From the NCBI RefSeq assembly GCF_014203555.1, contig NZ_JACHJH010000009.1, positions 89,756 through 153,755 on the forward strand: a stretch of DNA of 64,000 bases. Reading direction: 5' to 3'. The stretch is from Streptomyces olivoverticillatus (lineage in GTDB: Bacteria > Actinomycetota > Actinomycetes > Streptomycetales > Streptomycetaceae). Position 1 is the stretch's first letter; each line of letters begins with the position of its first letter. The notes beneath the pieces are model-generated. The model made no database searches and was not told where the DNA came from. It saw nothing but the letters and a program-made list of their open reading frames with translations. The translations under genes were made by a program, and so were the position numbers. Shown one piece after another: positions 18,657 to 27,628 of this stretch.

Positions 18657-21422
18657 ATGCAGACGCCGTCCGAGCATGCGTACCCGAGCCACTGGGAAGC
18701 CGATGTCGTGCTGCGCGACGGCGGCACCGCACAGATCCGTCCCATCACCCCCGACGACGCACAGCGCCTGGTCGACTTCTACGAACAGGTCTCGGACGAG
18801 TCCAAGTACTACCGCTTCTTCGCCCCCTACCCCCGGCTCTCCGACCGGGACGTGCACCGCTTCACCCACCACGACTACGTCGACCGCGTCGGCCTGGCCG
18901 CCACCGTCGGCGGCGAGTTCATCGCCACCGTCCGCTACGACCGCACCGACGGCGGCGGACACCCCGCCTCCCCGCCCGCGGGCGAGGCCGAGGTCGCCTT
19001 CCTCGTCCAGGACGCCCATCAGGGCCGCGGCGTCGCCTCCGCCCTGCTGGAGCACATCGCCGCTGTCGCCCGCGAGCGCTCGATCAGGCGCTTCGCCGCC
19101 GAGGTGCTGCCCGCCAACAGCAAGATGATCAAGGTGTTCACGGATGCGGGCTACACCCAGAAGCGCAGCTTCGAGGACGGCGTCGTCCGCCTGGAATTCG
19201 ACCTCGAACCCACCGACAAGTCCCTCGCCGTCCAGCGCGCCCGCGAGCGGCACGCCGAGGCCCGCTCCGTCCAGCGCCTCCTCGCCCCCGGCTCCGTCGC
19301 CGTCATCGGCACCGGCCGCGAGCCCGGCGGTGTGGGCCGCACGGTCCTGCGCAATGTGCTCGCGGGCGGCTTCACCGGCCGTACGTACGCCGTCAACCGG
19401 GCCTTTCCCGAAGGGCTTTCCCGGCTAGAGCCCGAGGGCGTGCCCGCCCACCGCTCCGTCCGCGAGATCGCGGACCCGGTCGACCTCGCCGTCATCGCCG
19501 TGCCCGCCGAGCACGTGCCGCAAGCCGTCGACGACTGCGGCGAGCACGGTGTCCAGGGGCTCGTGGTCCTCTCCGCCGGATATGCCGAGAGCGGCCCGGC
19601 CGGCCGGGGCCGCCAGCGCGAGCTGGTCCGCCGAGCCCGCTCGTACGGCATGCGGGTCATCGGGCCCAACGCCTTCGGCCTGGTGAACACCGCCGAAGCC
19701 GTCCGGCTCAACGCCTCGCTCTCGCCCGAGCTGCCAGCCCCCGGCCGGGTCGGCCTGTTCAGCCAGTCCGGCGCGATCGGCATCGCCCTCCTCGGCGGGC
19801 TGCACCGGCGCGCCGCCGGGCTCGTCGGCGTCTCCACCTTCGTCTCCGCCGGAAACCGCGCCGACGTCTCGGGCAACGACTTCCTCCAGTACTGGCACGA
19901 CGACCCGGACACCGACGTCGCCCTGATGTACCTGGAGTCCATCGGCAATCCCCGGAAGTTCGCCCGCCTCGCCCGGCGCACCTCTGCCCGCAAGCCGCTC
20001 GTCGTCGTCAAGGGCGCCCGGCACGGCGCCGCCGCCCCCGCCGGGCACGCCGTGCGCAGCACCCGCCTGCCCGACGCCACCGTCTCCGACCTGCTCCGGC
20101 AGGCGGGCGTCATCCGCGTGGACACCGTCACCGAACTGGCCGACACCGGGCTGCTGCTGGCCGCCCAGCCGCTCCCCGAGGGCCCCCGCGTGGCCATCCT
20201 CGGCAATTCCGAGTCCCTGGCCCTGCTCACCTACGACGCCTGTCTCACCGACGGCCTGCGGCCGCTGCTGCCCCGCGACCTGACCACCGCCGCCACCCCG
20301 GCCGACTTCCGCGCCGCCCTCGCCGAGGCCCTCGCCGACCGGGCCTGCGACGCCGTCGTCGTCACCGCCATTCCCTGGGTCGGCGACGCCTCGGCCGCCG
20401 AGCTGGCGGGCGCGCTGCGGGAAGCGGTCGCCCAGGCCCCGGCCGCCAAGCCCGTGGCCGTCGTCCACCTGGAGATCCCGGGCCTCGCCGAGGCGCTGGC
20501 CGCCCCGCCCACCCCGCCGCCCGCCGACGGCGAGCCCGCCCCCGCCGTCCGGATACCGGCCTACCCCGCCGCCGAGCGGGCCGTGGGCGCCCTCGCCGAG
20601 GCCGTGCGCTACGCGCGCTGGCGGCGCCAGGCCGCCGAGCCCGGCCGGGTCCCCGAGTACGAGGACATCGACGAGGCGGGCGCCACCGCCGACATCGAGG
20701 TGCTGCTCAAGGCGCACGGCGCGAAGGGCCCCCGCGCCGTCACCCTCTCCGCCGCCGACACCCAGCGCCTCCTCGCCCGCTACGGCATCGCCGTGCTGCC
20801 CGCGCTGCCCGCCCCCGACCCGGACAGCGCCGTCGGCGCCGCCCGCCGCCTCGGCTTCCCCGTGGCCCTCAAGCCCACCGCCCCGCACCTGCGGCACCGG
20901 GCCGACCTCGGCGGCGTCCGCCTCGACCTCGGCAGCGAGACGGAACTGCGCAGGGCGTACGCCGAGTTGACCGAGCTGCTCGGCAAGCCGGAGGAGATCC
21001 GCCTGGTCGTGCAGTCGATGGCCCCCCGCGGCGTCGACACGGTCGTACGGGCCGCCATCGACCCGGCGGCCGGCGCCGTGCTCTCCTTCGGGCTGGCCGG
21101 GGCGCCCTCGCTGCTGCTCGGCGACACCGCACACCGCCTGGTGCCGGCCACCGACCGCGACGCCGCCGAGCTGATCCGCTCGGTGCGCACCGCCCCGCTC
21201 CTCTTCGGCTGGCGAGGCTCCGCCCCCGTCGACACCCCGGCCTTGGAGGAGCTGCTGCTCCGGGTCTCCCGCCTGGTCGACGATCACCCGGAGGTCGTCG
21301 GCGCCGACCTGGAGCCGGTGATCGTCGCGCCGCAGGGGGTGCACATCCTGGGCTCCTCTGTGCGCCTGGCGCCCCGCCCGGCCCGCACCGACCTCGGTCC
21401 GCGCAGCCTGCCGTCGTATTAG
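18657..21422 (+). CDS. GNAT acetyltransferase fused to NDP-forming acyl-CoA synthetase
   Basis: A 921-aa fusion. Residues about 20-185 are a GNAT acetyltransferase (acetyl-CoA loop QDAHQGRGVASALLEH). From 205 to 320 there is a CoA-binding Rossmann domain (VAVIGTGREPGGVGRTVL), then a succinyl-CoA ligase-like domain (GLFSQSGAIGIALL), and from about 690 an ATP-grasp domain. It resembles the Pat family of protein lysine acetyltransferases that control acetyl-CoA synthetase. Here the GNAT domain is N-terminal and the synthetase part C-terminal. Whether the synthetase part is catalytic or regulatory cannot be told. The gene appears leaderless. Confidence 0.85.
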   Translation: MQTPSEHAYPSHWEADVVLRDGGTAQIRPITPDDAQRLVDFYEQVSDESKYYRFFAPYPRLSDRDVHRFTHHDYVDRVGLAATVGGEFIATVRYDRTDGGGHPASPPAGEAEVAFLVQDAHQGRGVASALLEHIAAVARERSIRRFAAEVLPANSKMIKVFTDAGYTQKRSFEDGVVRLEFDLEPTDKSLAVQRARERHAEARSVQRLLAPGSVAVIGTGREPGGVGRTVLRNVLAGGFTGRTYAVNRAFPEGLSRLEPEGVPAHRSVREIADPVDLAVIAVPAEHVPQAVDDCGEHGVQGLVVLSAGYAESGPAGRGRQRELVRRARSYGMRVIGPNAFGLVNTAEAVRLNASLSPELPAPGRVGLFSQSGAIGIALLGGLHRRAAGLVGVSTFVSAGNRADVSGNDFLQYWHDDPDTDVALMYLESIGNPRKFARLARRTSARKPLVVVKGARHGAAAPAGHAVRSTRLPDATVSDLLRQAGVIRVDTVTELADTGLLLAAQPLPEGPRVAILGNSESLALLTYDACLTDGLRPLLPRDLTTAATPADFRAALAEALADRACDAVVVTAIPWVGDASAAELAGALREAVAQAPAAKPVAVVHLEIPGLAEALAAPPTPPPADGEPAPAVRIPAYPAAERAVGALAEAVRYARWRRQAAEPGRVPEYEDIDEAGATADIEVLLKAHGAKGPRAVTLSAADTQRLLARYGIAVLPALPAPDPDSAVGAARRLGFPVALKPTAPHLRHRADLGGVRLDLGSETELRRAYAELTELLGKPEEIRLVVQSMAPRGVDTVVRAAIDPAAGAVLSFGLAGAPSLLLGDTAHRLVPATDRDAAELIRSVRTAPLLFGWRGSAPVDTPALEELLLRVSRLVDDHPEVVGADLEPVIVAPQGVHILGSSVRLAPRPARTDLGPRSLPSY

Positions 21423-21528
21423 AGGGTGCCCGCGGCGGGCCGCGAACCACCGGCCGGACGTGACGCGGAGCACCCACGGCGGCGGGAACCACCGGGCAGG
21501 CCCCGGCAGCGGGGCCCTGTACGCCCCG

Positions 21529-21534
21529 TAGGAT
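21529..21534 (+). promoter_or_regulatory. -10 element of a leaderless transcript
   Basis: TAGGAT ends 6 bp before ATG 21541, the same geometry as the preceding gene. Confidence 0.6.
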
Positions 21535-21540
21535 GGGCGT

Positions 21541-22128
21541 ATGGCGAAGACCGGTACGACGACCCAGGGGCTGCGCGCGGCCATCGAGCGCAGCGGCTAC
21601 TACCCGGCCCTCGTGGCCGAGGCGGTTGAGGCCGCCGTGGGCGGGGAGCCGGTCGTGTCGTACCTGGTGCACCAGGAGACGACGTTCGACTCCAACGAGG
21701 TCCGCCGCCATGTGACCGTGCTCGTCCTCACCGGCACCCGCTTCATCGTCAGCCACACCGACGAGCAGGCGGCCGACGGCACCTCGCCGTCCCCCTACGC
21801 CACGACCTCGACCGAGTCGGTCAAGCTCGACCGGATCTCCTCCGTCGTGCTCAGCCGCGTCGTCGCCAACCCCGAGTCCTACACCCCGGGCACCCTGCCC
21901 CGCGAGGTCGTCCTCACCATCGGCTGGGGCGCGGTCTCCCGGATCGACCTGGAGCCCGCCGCCTGCGGCGACCCCAACTGCGACGCCGACCACGGCTACA
22001 CCGGCTCCTCCACCGCCGACGACCTCAGCCTGCGGGTGAGCGAGGCCGGTGACGGCCCGGACACCGTCCGCCAGACCCTGGCCTTCGCCCAGGCCCTCTC
22101 CGAAGCGACCGTGGCGACCTCCCGCTGA
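21541..22128 (+). CDS. DUF5998 family protein
   Basis: Cytoplasmic protein of 195 aa, conserved in actinomycetes next to the nucleotide-pyrophosphatase-type gene that follows. It has a mixed alpha/beta composition with a core around residues 40-150 (TVLVLTGTRFIVSHTDEQ and LDRISSVVLSRVV), a CGDPNCDADHGY segment that could bind metal, and an acidic C-terminus. No catalytic family is recognised. Its TGA overlaps the next ATG (TGATG), so it is probably translated with and works with the AtaC-like phosphodiesterase. Confidence 0.75.
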   Translation: MAKTGTTTQGLRAAIERSGYYPALVAEAVEAAVGGEPVVSYLVHQETTFDSNEVRRHVTVLVLTGTRFIVSHTDEQAADGTSPSPYATTSTESVKLDRISSVVLSRVVANPESYTPGTLPREVVLTIGWGAVSRIDLEPAACGDPNCDADHGYTGSSTADDLSLRVSEAGDGPDTVRQTLAFAQALSEATVATSR

Positions 22129-23336
22129 TGTCACATCCGACGATGGCGGGCACGGCCTGGCACGACCCCAACCCGCTGGACCCCCGGTCCGCACCGCTGC
22201 CGCGCTACGGCACCGGCTCGCTCGCCGATCTGCTGCCCTCCGTCGCGGCGGGCCTGGGCGTGCCCGGACTCTCCTCCGGCCTGGAGCTCGCGCCCGCCGA
22301 CCGGGTCTGCGTGTTCCTGATCGACGGCCTGGGCTGGGAGCTGCTGCGGGCGCACCCCGACGAAGCGCCGTTCCTGCACTCGCTGATGGCGACCTCGATG
22401 AACGGCACCGGCTCGCCCATGACCGCCGGTTTCCCGTCCACCACCGCGACCTCCCTCGCCTCGGTCGGCACGGGCCTGCCGCCGGGGGCGCACGGCCTGG
22501 CCGGCTACACCGTCGCCGATCCGGCCACCGGGCAGCTGATGAACCAGCTGCGCTGGCGCCCGTGGACCGACCCGCACGTCTGGCAGCCCTACCCGACCGT
22601 CTTCCAGCTCGCGGACGCCGCCGGGGTGGCCACCTGCCAGGTCTCCGCGCCGGACTTCGAGCACACCCCGCTGACGAAGATCGCGCTCAGCGGCGGCACC
22701 TTCCACGGCCGCCTCTCCGGAGAGGAGCGGATGGACTTCGCCGCCCAGCGGCTGGGCGCCGCCGACCGCTCGCTCGTCTACACCTACTACAGCGAGGTGG
22801 ACGGCAAGGGCCACCGCTTCGGCGTCGACTCCGAGGAGTGGCGCGGCCAGTTGATGTACGTCGACCTGCTGGCCCGGCGGCTGGCCGAGCAGCTGCCGCC
22901 GCGCTCAGCGCTGTACGTCACCGCCGACCACGGCATGATCGACATCCCGTTCGACCCGGAGTCGAGGATCGACTTCGACGAGGACTGGGAGCTGCGGGCC
23001 GGAGTGGCGCTGCTCGGCGGCGAGGCCCGCGCCCGGCACGTCTACGCGGTGCCCGGCGCCGCCGCCGACGTCCTGGCCGTGTGGCGCGAGGTGCTCGGCG
23101 AGCAGATGTGGGTCGCGGGGCGGGACGAGGCGATCGAGGCAGGCTGGTTCGGTCCGCCCGGACAGGGCGTAGACGACAGGGTGTACGCGCGGATCGGCGA
23201 TGTGGTCGCCGCCGCCCGTGACGACATCGCCGTCGTCGCGACCGAGACCGAGCCCAACGAGTCGAAGATGGTCGGACTGCACGGTTCGATGACGCCCGTC
23301 GAACAGCTGGTGCCCCTCCTCGAAGTACGCTCCTGA
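22128..23336 (+). CDS. ataC: AtaC-like c-di-AMP phosphodiesterase (alkaline phosphatase superfamily)
   Basis: Type I phosphodiesterase/nucleotide pyrophosphatase fold, 402 aa. Metal and catalytic residues are visible: D66 in FLIDGLG, the Thr in GFPSTTATS as nucleophile, D225/H229 in EVDGKGHRFG, D267/H268 in VTADHGM, and a late histidine in VGLHGS. As I recall, Streptomyces AtaC, the c-di-AMP hydrolase, uses Asp68 and Asp269; here D66 and D267 show the same two-residue offset. AtaC in S. venezuelae also lies close to sepH, as here. The assignment is strong by family and context but rests on memory. Confidence 0.75.
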   Translation: MSHPTMAGTAWHDPNPLDPRSAPLPRYGTGSLADLLPSVAAGLGVPGLSSGLELAPADRVCVFLIDGLGWELLRAHPDEAPFLHSLMATSMNGTGSPMTAGFPSTTATSLASVGTGLPPGAHGLAGYTVADPATGQLMNQLRWRPWTDPHVWQPYPTVFQLADAAGVATCQVSAPDFEHTPLTKIALSGGTFHGRLSGEERMDFAAQRLGAADRSLVYTYYSEVDGKGHRFGVDSEEWRGQLMYVDLLARRLAEQLPPRSALYVTADHGMIDIPFDPESRIDFDEDWELRAGVALLGGEARARHVYAVPGAAADVLAVWREVLGEQMWVAGRDEAIEAGWFGPPGQGVDDRVYARIGDVVAAARDDIAVVATETEPNESKMVGLHGSMTPVEQLVPLLEVRS

Positions 23337-23430
23337 AGCGAAGGCCGCCCCAGCGCCGCCGCGCACCGGGCGGCCGCCCCCGCACGACCCCTCACCGATG
23401 TACCGACCTATGAAAGGCATTGGCCTTCCC

Positions 23431-24120
23431 ATGCCCGAGCTGGTGTTCTTCTCCGGAACCATGGACTGTGGTAAGAGCACCCTCGCTCTGCAGATCGAGC
23501 ACAACCGCTCGACCCGCGGCCTGCAGGGCATGATCTTCACGCGCAACGACCGCGCGGGGGAAGGGAAGCTGTCCTCACGGCTCGGCCTGGTCACCGACTC
23601 CGTCGAGGCGGGGGAGGGGTTCGACTTCTACGCGCACCTGGTCGCGCACCTCTCGGCGGGCCGCCGCGCCGACTACGTCATTTGCGACGAGGCCCAGTTC
23701 CTCGCCCCGGAGCAGATCGATCAGCTGGCCCGGATCGTGGACGACCTCGAACTCGACGTCTTCGCCTTCGGCATCACCACCGACTTCCGCACCAAGCTCT
23801 TCCCCGGCTCGCAGCGCCTGGTCGAACTCGCCGACCGCATCGAGGTCCTCCAGGTGGAGGCGCTGTGCTGGTGCGGGGCGCGTGCCACGCACAACGCCCG
23901 TACGATCGGCGGACAAATGGTCGTCGAGGGTGCGCAGGTCGTGGTCGGCGACGTCAACCAGCCGGAATCGGCGGTCGGTTACGAGGTGCTGTGCCGTCGC
24001 CATCACCGTCGGCGGCTGACCGCGGCCGCCGCGCACGCCGCCGCGCTCTCGCCCGACGTGCTTCCGGTGGATCCCGAGGAATCCTCCGCCGGTATCAGCG
24101 TGCCGACCGCCGCAGTGTGA
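23431..24120 (+). CDS. tdk: thymidine kinase (type II)
   Basis: Salvage enzyme phosphorylating thymidine, 229 aa. P-loop GTMDCGKST is at residues 9-17, the Walker B/lasso DEAQFL follows at about 83, and structural-zinc cysteines occur in CWCGARATHNAR and CRRHH. Start choice: ATG 23431 gives the usual family N-terminus MPELVFFSG, though GAAAGG is 13 bp away; in-frame ATGs at 23398 and 23410 would add 11 or 7 residues. Its last 26 bp overlap the end of the convergent VOC gene, so there is no separate terminator. Confidence 0.9.
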   Translation: MPELVFFSGTMDCGKSTLALQIEHNRSTRGLQGMIFTRNDRAGEGKLSSRLGLVTDSVEAGEGFDFYAHLVAHLSAGRRADYVICDEAQFLAPEQIDQLARIVDDLELDVFAFGITTDFRTKLFPGSQRLVELADRIEVLQVEALCWCGARATHNARTIGGQMVVEGAQVVVGDVNQPESAVGYEVLCRRHHRRRLTAAAAHAAALSPDVLPVDPEESSAGISVPTAAV

Positions 24121-24919
24121 AGAGCGCGCCCTCGGGGTCGGCGACCGTGACGATCCGTCCGGCCGCCGTGTCCTCCGGGGCGCCCACCACCCGTCCGCCC
24201 AGGGCGGCGACGCGCTTGGCGGCGGCGTCCGCGTCCGCGACTTCGAAGTGCGTCATCCAGTGCGGGTGCCGCAGTCTCGTGCCCACGCCGCGGACGGCTG
24301 CGACGGGACGGCCGTCCAGGTGCAGCATCAGGCTGTCGGTGTCCACCTCGTCCATCGGCTTCATCTCGTATTCGAACAGCGCGCGGTAGAACTTCACCAC
24401 CACGGACGCGTCGTGCGTCACCAGTTCGTGCCAGACCGGGGTGCCGGGCACGCCCGTCAGCTGGGGGCCCATCAGTTTCTGGCCCTGCCAGACACCGAAC
24501 GGGGCGCCCGCCGGATCAGCGGCCAGCACCAGCCGCCCCGCGTCCTCGGCCGCGAGCGGGCCCACCCCGACAGTGCCGCCGGAGCAGCGGATCCACTCCG
24601 CCGACGCGTCCGCGTCGTCGCTGGCGAGATACGTCGTCCAGGAGTTCGACAGCTTCCGGTCCGGCGGCAGCTCGCCCAGCCCGGCGACGTCGTGACCCTC
24701 GATCGTGGCGCGGACGTAGGGGCCCAGTTGACGCGGGCCGGGGCTGTAGTACGACCAGCCGAACAACTCCCCGTAGAACTCCTGGGTCGCCTCCAGGTCG
24801 TGCACCAGGAGACTGGTCCAGCAAGGAGTGCCCGGTGTCTGCCGCCGGGTCTCCTCCTCACCGCTCGCCCGGACGCCGTCCGGGCGGTGCCCGCGGGAGG
24901 ATCCCCATACCTCGGTCAT
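24095..24919 (-). CDS. two-domain VOC (glyoxalase/bleomycin-resistance fold) protein
   Basis: Protein of 274 aa with two tandem VOC modules, about 35-150 and 160-272. Each begins with a TPxW-type strand (GTPCWTSLLVHDLEATQEFYGELFGW and GTPVWHELVTHDASVVVKFYR). Histidine and glutamate residues fit metal binding. Substrate unknown; relatives are annotated as hydroxylases, which is not supported by sequence alone. ATG 24919 has GAGGAG upstream. Convergent overlap with tdk at the 3' end. Confidence 0.85.
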   Translation of the reverse strand: MTEVWGSSRGHRPDGVRASGEEETRRQTPGTPCWTSLLVHDLEATQEFYGELFGWSYYSPGPRQLGPYVRATIEGHDVAGLGELPPDRKLSNSWTTYLASDDADASAEWIRCSGGTVGVGPLAAEDAGRLVLAADPAGAPFGVWQGQKLMGPQLTGVPGTPVWHELVTHDASVVVKFYRALFEYEMKPMDEVDTDSLMLHLDGRPVAAVRGVGTRLRHPHWMTHFEVADADAAAKRVAALGGRVVGAPEDTAAGRIVTVADPEGALFTLRRSAR

Positions 24920-25180
24920 CGTCAGTCTCTCCTCGGCAAACCATGGTCGTGGCCGCGCGTCCCGCTCCGGTTGCGCGCGGGGTGGTACGGGACGGTGCCC
25001 GACCCAGATGCTTGCACCACCGGTCGTGACACGCCCCCCGGCCGCGCCGGATTTCACGGGTTCCCGCAGGAGAATGCCCGGATTCGCGGTGCGCTTCCGA
25101 TTCCGCGCCGATCGGCGTCCAGTATCGATCAGCCGCGCATCGTCTGGCCAGGGGGCCATTCGGCGCAATGTCATCTACGT

Positions 25181-25186
25181 CAGGAT
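25181..25186 (+). promoter_or_regulatory. -10-like element of a probable leaderless transcript
   Basis: CAGGAT ends 6 bp before ATG 25193. It deviates from TANNNT at the first base. Confidence 0.4.
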
Positions 25187-25192
25187 GGGGGC

Positions 25193-26056
25193 ATGGATGA
25201 CACCATCAGCAAACCTGCCGTCAACCCGACCATCAGCGCGACCGAATGGGCGCACGAGTCCGCCGTCGAACGGCCGCCTGTCCTCCTGGACGTCCGCTAC
25301 CAGCCCGGGGGGCCGGCGGGGCTTCCGGAGTACGAGGCGGGGCACCTGCCCGGCGCCGTCTTTGTCGACATGGAGACGGCGTTCGCCGGTCCCGCCGGGT
25401 TGACGGGGCGTCACCCGCTGCCGGATCTCGCGGTGTTCGGCGCGGCCATGCGCGGTGCGGGCGTCCGTTCGGACCACCCGGTCGTCGTCTACGACGGCGG
25501 GCTGGGGTGGGCGGCCGCCCGTGCCTGGTGGATGCTGCGCTGGGCCGGGCACCGGGACGTCCGGGTGCTCGACGGGGGCCTCGCCGCGTGGACGGCGCAG
25601 GGCGGTGCGGTGACCACGGACGTTCCGGCCGTGCCGACGGGCGACTTCGTGCCCGAGCCGGGGGCGCTGCCGCTCCTGGACGCGGACGGCGCGGCGGCGC
25701 TGGCGCGCCGCGGCCTGCTGTTCGACGCGCGGGCGGGGGAGCGGTACCGGGGCGAGGTGGAGCCGCTCGACGCGGTCGCCGGGCACATCCCCGGCGCGGT
25801 CTCGGCTCCCACGATGGAGAACGTGACGGCCGACGGCAGCTTCCTTCCGGCGGCCGACCTGGCGGCCCGCTTCGCCGCACTGGGTGCGGCGGAGGCGACG
25901 GAAGTGGGCGTCTACTGCGGCTCCGGCGTCTCGGGCGCACACGAGGTGCTGGCTCTGGCGGTGGCGGGCATCCCGGCGGCGCTGTACGTGGGTTCGTGGA
26001 GCGAATGGTCGTCCGACCCGAACCGCCCGGTGGCGACGGGCCCGCAGCCGGGCTGA
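25193..26056 (+). CDS. rhodanese-type sulfurtransferase (SseA/CysA type)
   Basis: Two-domain rhodanese of 287 aa that moves sulfane sulfur to cyanide or thiols. The N-terminal inactive domain (about 15-130) ends in VVVYDGGLGWAAARAWW. The C-terminal catalytic domain (about 165-285) has the active-site loop YCGSGVSGAHEVL, with the Cys carrying the persulfide and CGSGV typical of the thiosulfate/3-mercaptopyruvate group. Convergent with sepH over a strong hairpin. Confidence 0.9.
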   Translation: MDDTISKPAVNPTISATEWAHESAVERPPVLLDVRYQPGGPAGLPEYEAGHLPGAVFVDMETAFAGPAGLTGRHPLPDLAVFGAAMRGAGVRSDHPVVVYDGGLGWAAARAWWMLRWAGHRDVRVLDGGLAAWTAQGGAVTTDVPAVPTGDFVPEPGALPLLDADGAAALARRGLLFDARAGERYRGEVEPLDAVAGHIPGAVSAPTMENVTADGSFLPAADLAARFAALGAAEATEVGVYCGSGVSGAHEVLALAVAGIPAALYVGSWSEWSSDPNRPVATGPQPG

Positions 26057-26122
26057 CCGAGGAGGCGCGGCGCGTCCCCCGCGGCCGCTACCGGCTGCGG
26101 GAGCGCCGCCAGGACAGCGCAA

Positions 26123-26170
26123 CGCCCCCGAGAGCGGGACGGCCGTGCCGGGCCGTCGCCCTCGGGGGCG
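26123..26170. terminator. bidirectional terminator between sulfurtransferase and sepH
   Basis: CGCCCCCGAG at 26123-26132 pairs with CTCGGGGGCG at 26161-26170. An inner GACGGCC/GGCCGTC stem extends the structure. Confidence 0.85.
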
Positions 26171-26185
26171 CAGAGCGCGCTCACG

Positions 26186-27247
26186 CTACTCCTGCTTCTT
26201 GCGGCGCGTGCCGAAGACGATCTCGTCCCAGCTGGGGACGGCTGCCCGGCGGCCGGGGCGGACGCCGTCCGCTTCGGCCTGGCGGTCGGTCGTTCCGGTC
26301 AGGCGGTCGCGGTGGCCCGCCACCGAGCGCGGCATCAGGACGTCCGCATAGGCGGAACCGGCGCTCGCCGCCGTGGCCGGCGGCTCCACCGCCTCCGCTT
26401 CATCCTCCGGTGCGTCGGAGACCGCGGCGGCCGGGGGCGCGGACGGCGGCTCCGGTACGACCATGTCGCCCCGGAAGCTGGGCACCGCCTCCAGCAGGCT
26501 CGTCAGGGAGTCGCGCTCCTTGCCGGGCTCCTCGGCCGGGGCGTCGCCGGAGGTGGCCTCCGGCTCTGCGGGCGCGGGGGACGTCTGACGGTCGCGGTCG
26601 AGGGAACGGTCCAGCGGCCGGTCCCTCGGCAGCCGCGCGATCCGCGGCACGAACGGGAAGCTCGGCTCGGGCGTGTCGTCGGTCTCGCCGATGAGGGCCC
26701 GCGCCTCGTCGTCCAGTGCCTGTACGATCCGGCGCGGCGGGTCGTACGTCCAGCTGGCGGCGCGCGGCTCACCGGCGGCGCGGTAGACCAGCAGGACCTC
26801 CCACGTGCCGTCGTCGCGGCGCCAGGAGTCCCACTGGGCGCTGTCCTTGTCGGCTCCGCGCAGGACCAGCCGCTCCGCGACGGTTTCGCCGAGCTGGGGG
26901 CCGGTGTTCTCGCCGGGCCGGCGGACGGGCGTCTTGCGGGCCCGCTCCGCCATGAAGGCGCGCTCGGCCAGCACGGGGCCCTCGAAGCGCCGCACCCGCT
27001 CCACGGGGATTCCTGCGAGCTGTGCGACCTCTTCCGCCGAGGCGCCCGCCCGGATTCTGGCCTGGATGTCGCGCGGACGGAGGTGGCTCTCCACCTCGAT
27101 CTCGATCTGGCCGAGACGCGCACGGTCATTGCGCACGGCGGCACGCAGCCGCTCGTCGATGGGAAGCGTGTACTCCGTGCTGTCCGCAGCCTTGAGCACC
27201 AGACGTGTGCCGTCGTTGGAGACTGCCACGACACGCAGTTCGGGCAT
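26186..27247 (-). CDS. sepH: SepH, FtsZ-regulating cell division protein
   Basis: Actinobacterial DUF3071 protein of 353 aa that binds FtsZ and stimulates its assembly during sporulation septation. The N-terminal conserved domain begins MPELRVVAVSNDGTRLVLKA and contains a helix-turn-helix-like segment (IRAGASAEEVAQLAGIPVERVRRFEGP, about 78-105). The C-terminal half is disordered and acidic/Pro-rich, ending with a basic tail (WDEIVFGTRRKKQ). ATG 27247 has GGGAGGT upstream. It is divergent from the membrane protein gene at 27629 across 381 bp. Confidence 0.93.
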   Translation of the reverse strand: MPELRVVAVSNDGTRLVLKAADSTEYTLPIDERLRAAVRNDRARLGQIEIEVESHLRPRDIQARIRAGASAEEVAQLAGIPVERVRRFEGPVLAERAFMAERARKTPVRRPGENTGPQLGETVAERLVLRGADKDSAQWDSWRRDDGTWEVLLVYRAAGEPRAASWTYDPPRRIVQALDDEARALIGETDDTPEPSFPFVPRIARLPRDRPLDRSLDRDRQTSPAPAEPEATSGDAPAEEPGKERDSLTSLLEAVPSFRGDMVVPEPPSAPPAAAVSDAPEDEAEAVEPPATAASAGSAYADVLMPRSVAGHRDRLTGTTDRQAEADGVRPGRRAAVPSWDEIVFGTRRKKQE

Positions 27248-27628
27248 GGGGACCTCCCGGGTGGTGCCTGCCGACGTCACCTGCGTCGCTGCTTCCGCTA
27301 GTCGAGTGTGGCCTGCCGGGGTAGCAGCCTGCCACAACATTGCCGAGTTGACGGGGCGAGAGCCACCCGGGCCCTTCCCGTTGGGTCCGGGCAGCCGGAT
27401 GGGATACCGGGCCAGGGCTCGCCACAGTACTCCATTTGGGCCACTGGGCGTGGATCGGCGCGCCAGGGAAGTTCACCTGCGACAAGGGAGTTGGAACGCG
27501 CCCCTTGGGGCGGGCGTCCCGGCTGTGGGTGGCGAGGTTCACACAATCGCCTGTTTCGGAACTGTTCGTTAGTCTCGAATGTCTCTTCTGGCTACAAGAG
27601 GGACTGAAAGGACCAACAGAGGCAGGAG
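27248..27628. promoter_or_regulatory. 381-bp divergent intergenic region, sepH and membrane protein gene
   Basis: No credible gene. It is less GC-rich near 27535-27600. GGAAC at 27556-27560 followed about 18 bp later by GTCT resembles the -35/-10 arrangement of ECF sigma factors such as SigE, driving the plus-strand gene; this is weak. The sepH-proximal part shows no clear -35/-10 pair that I trust. Confidence 0.3.
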
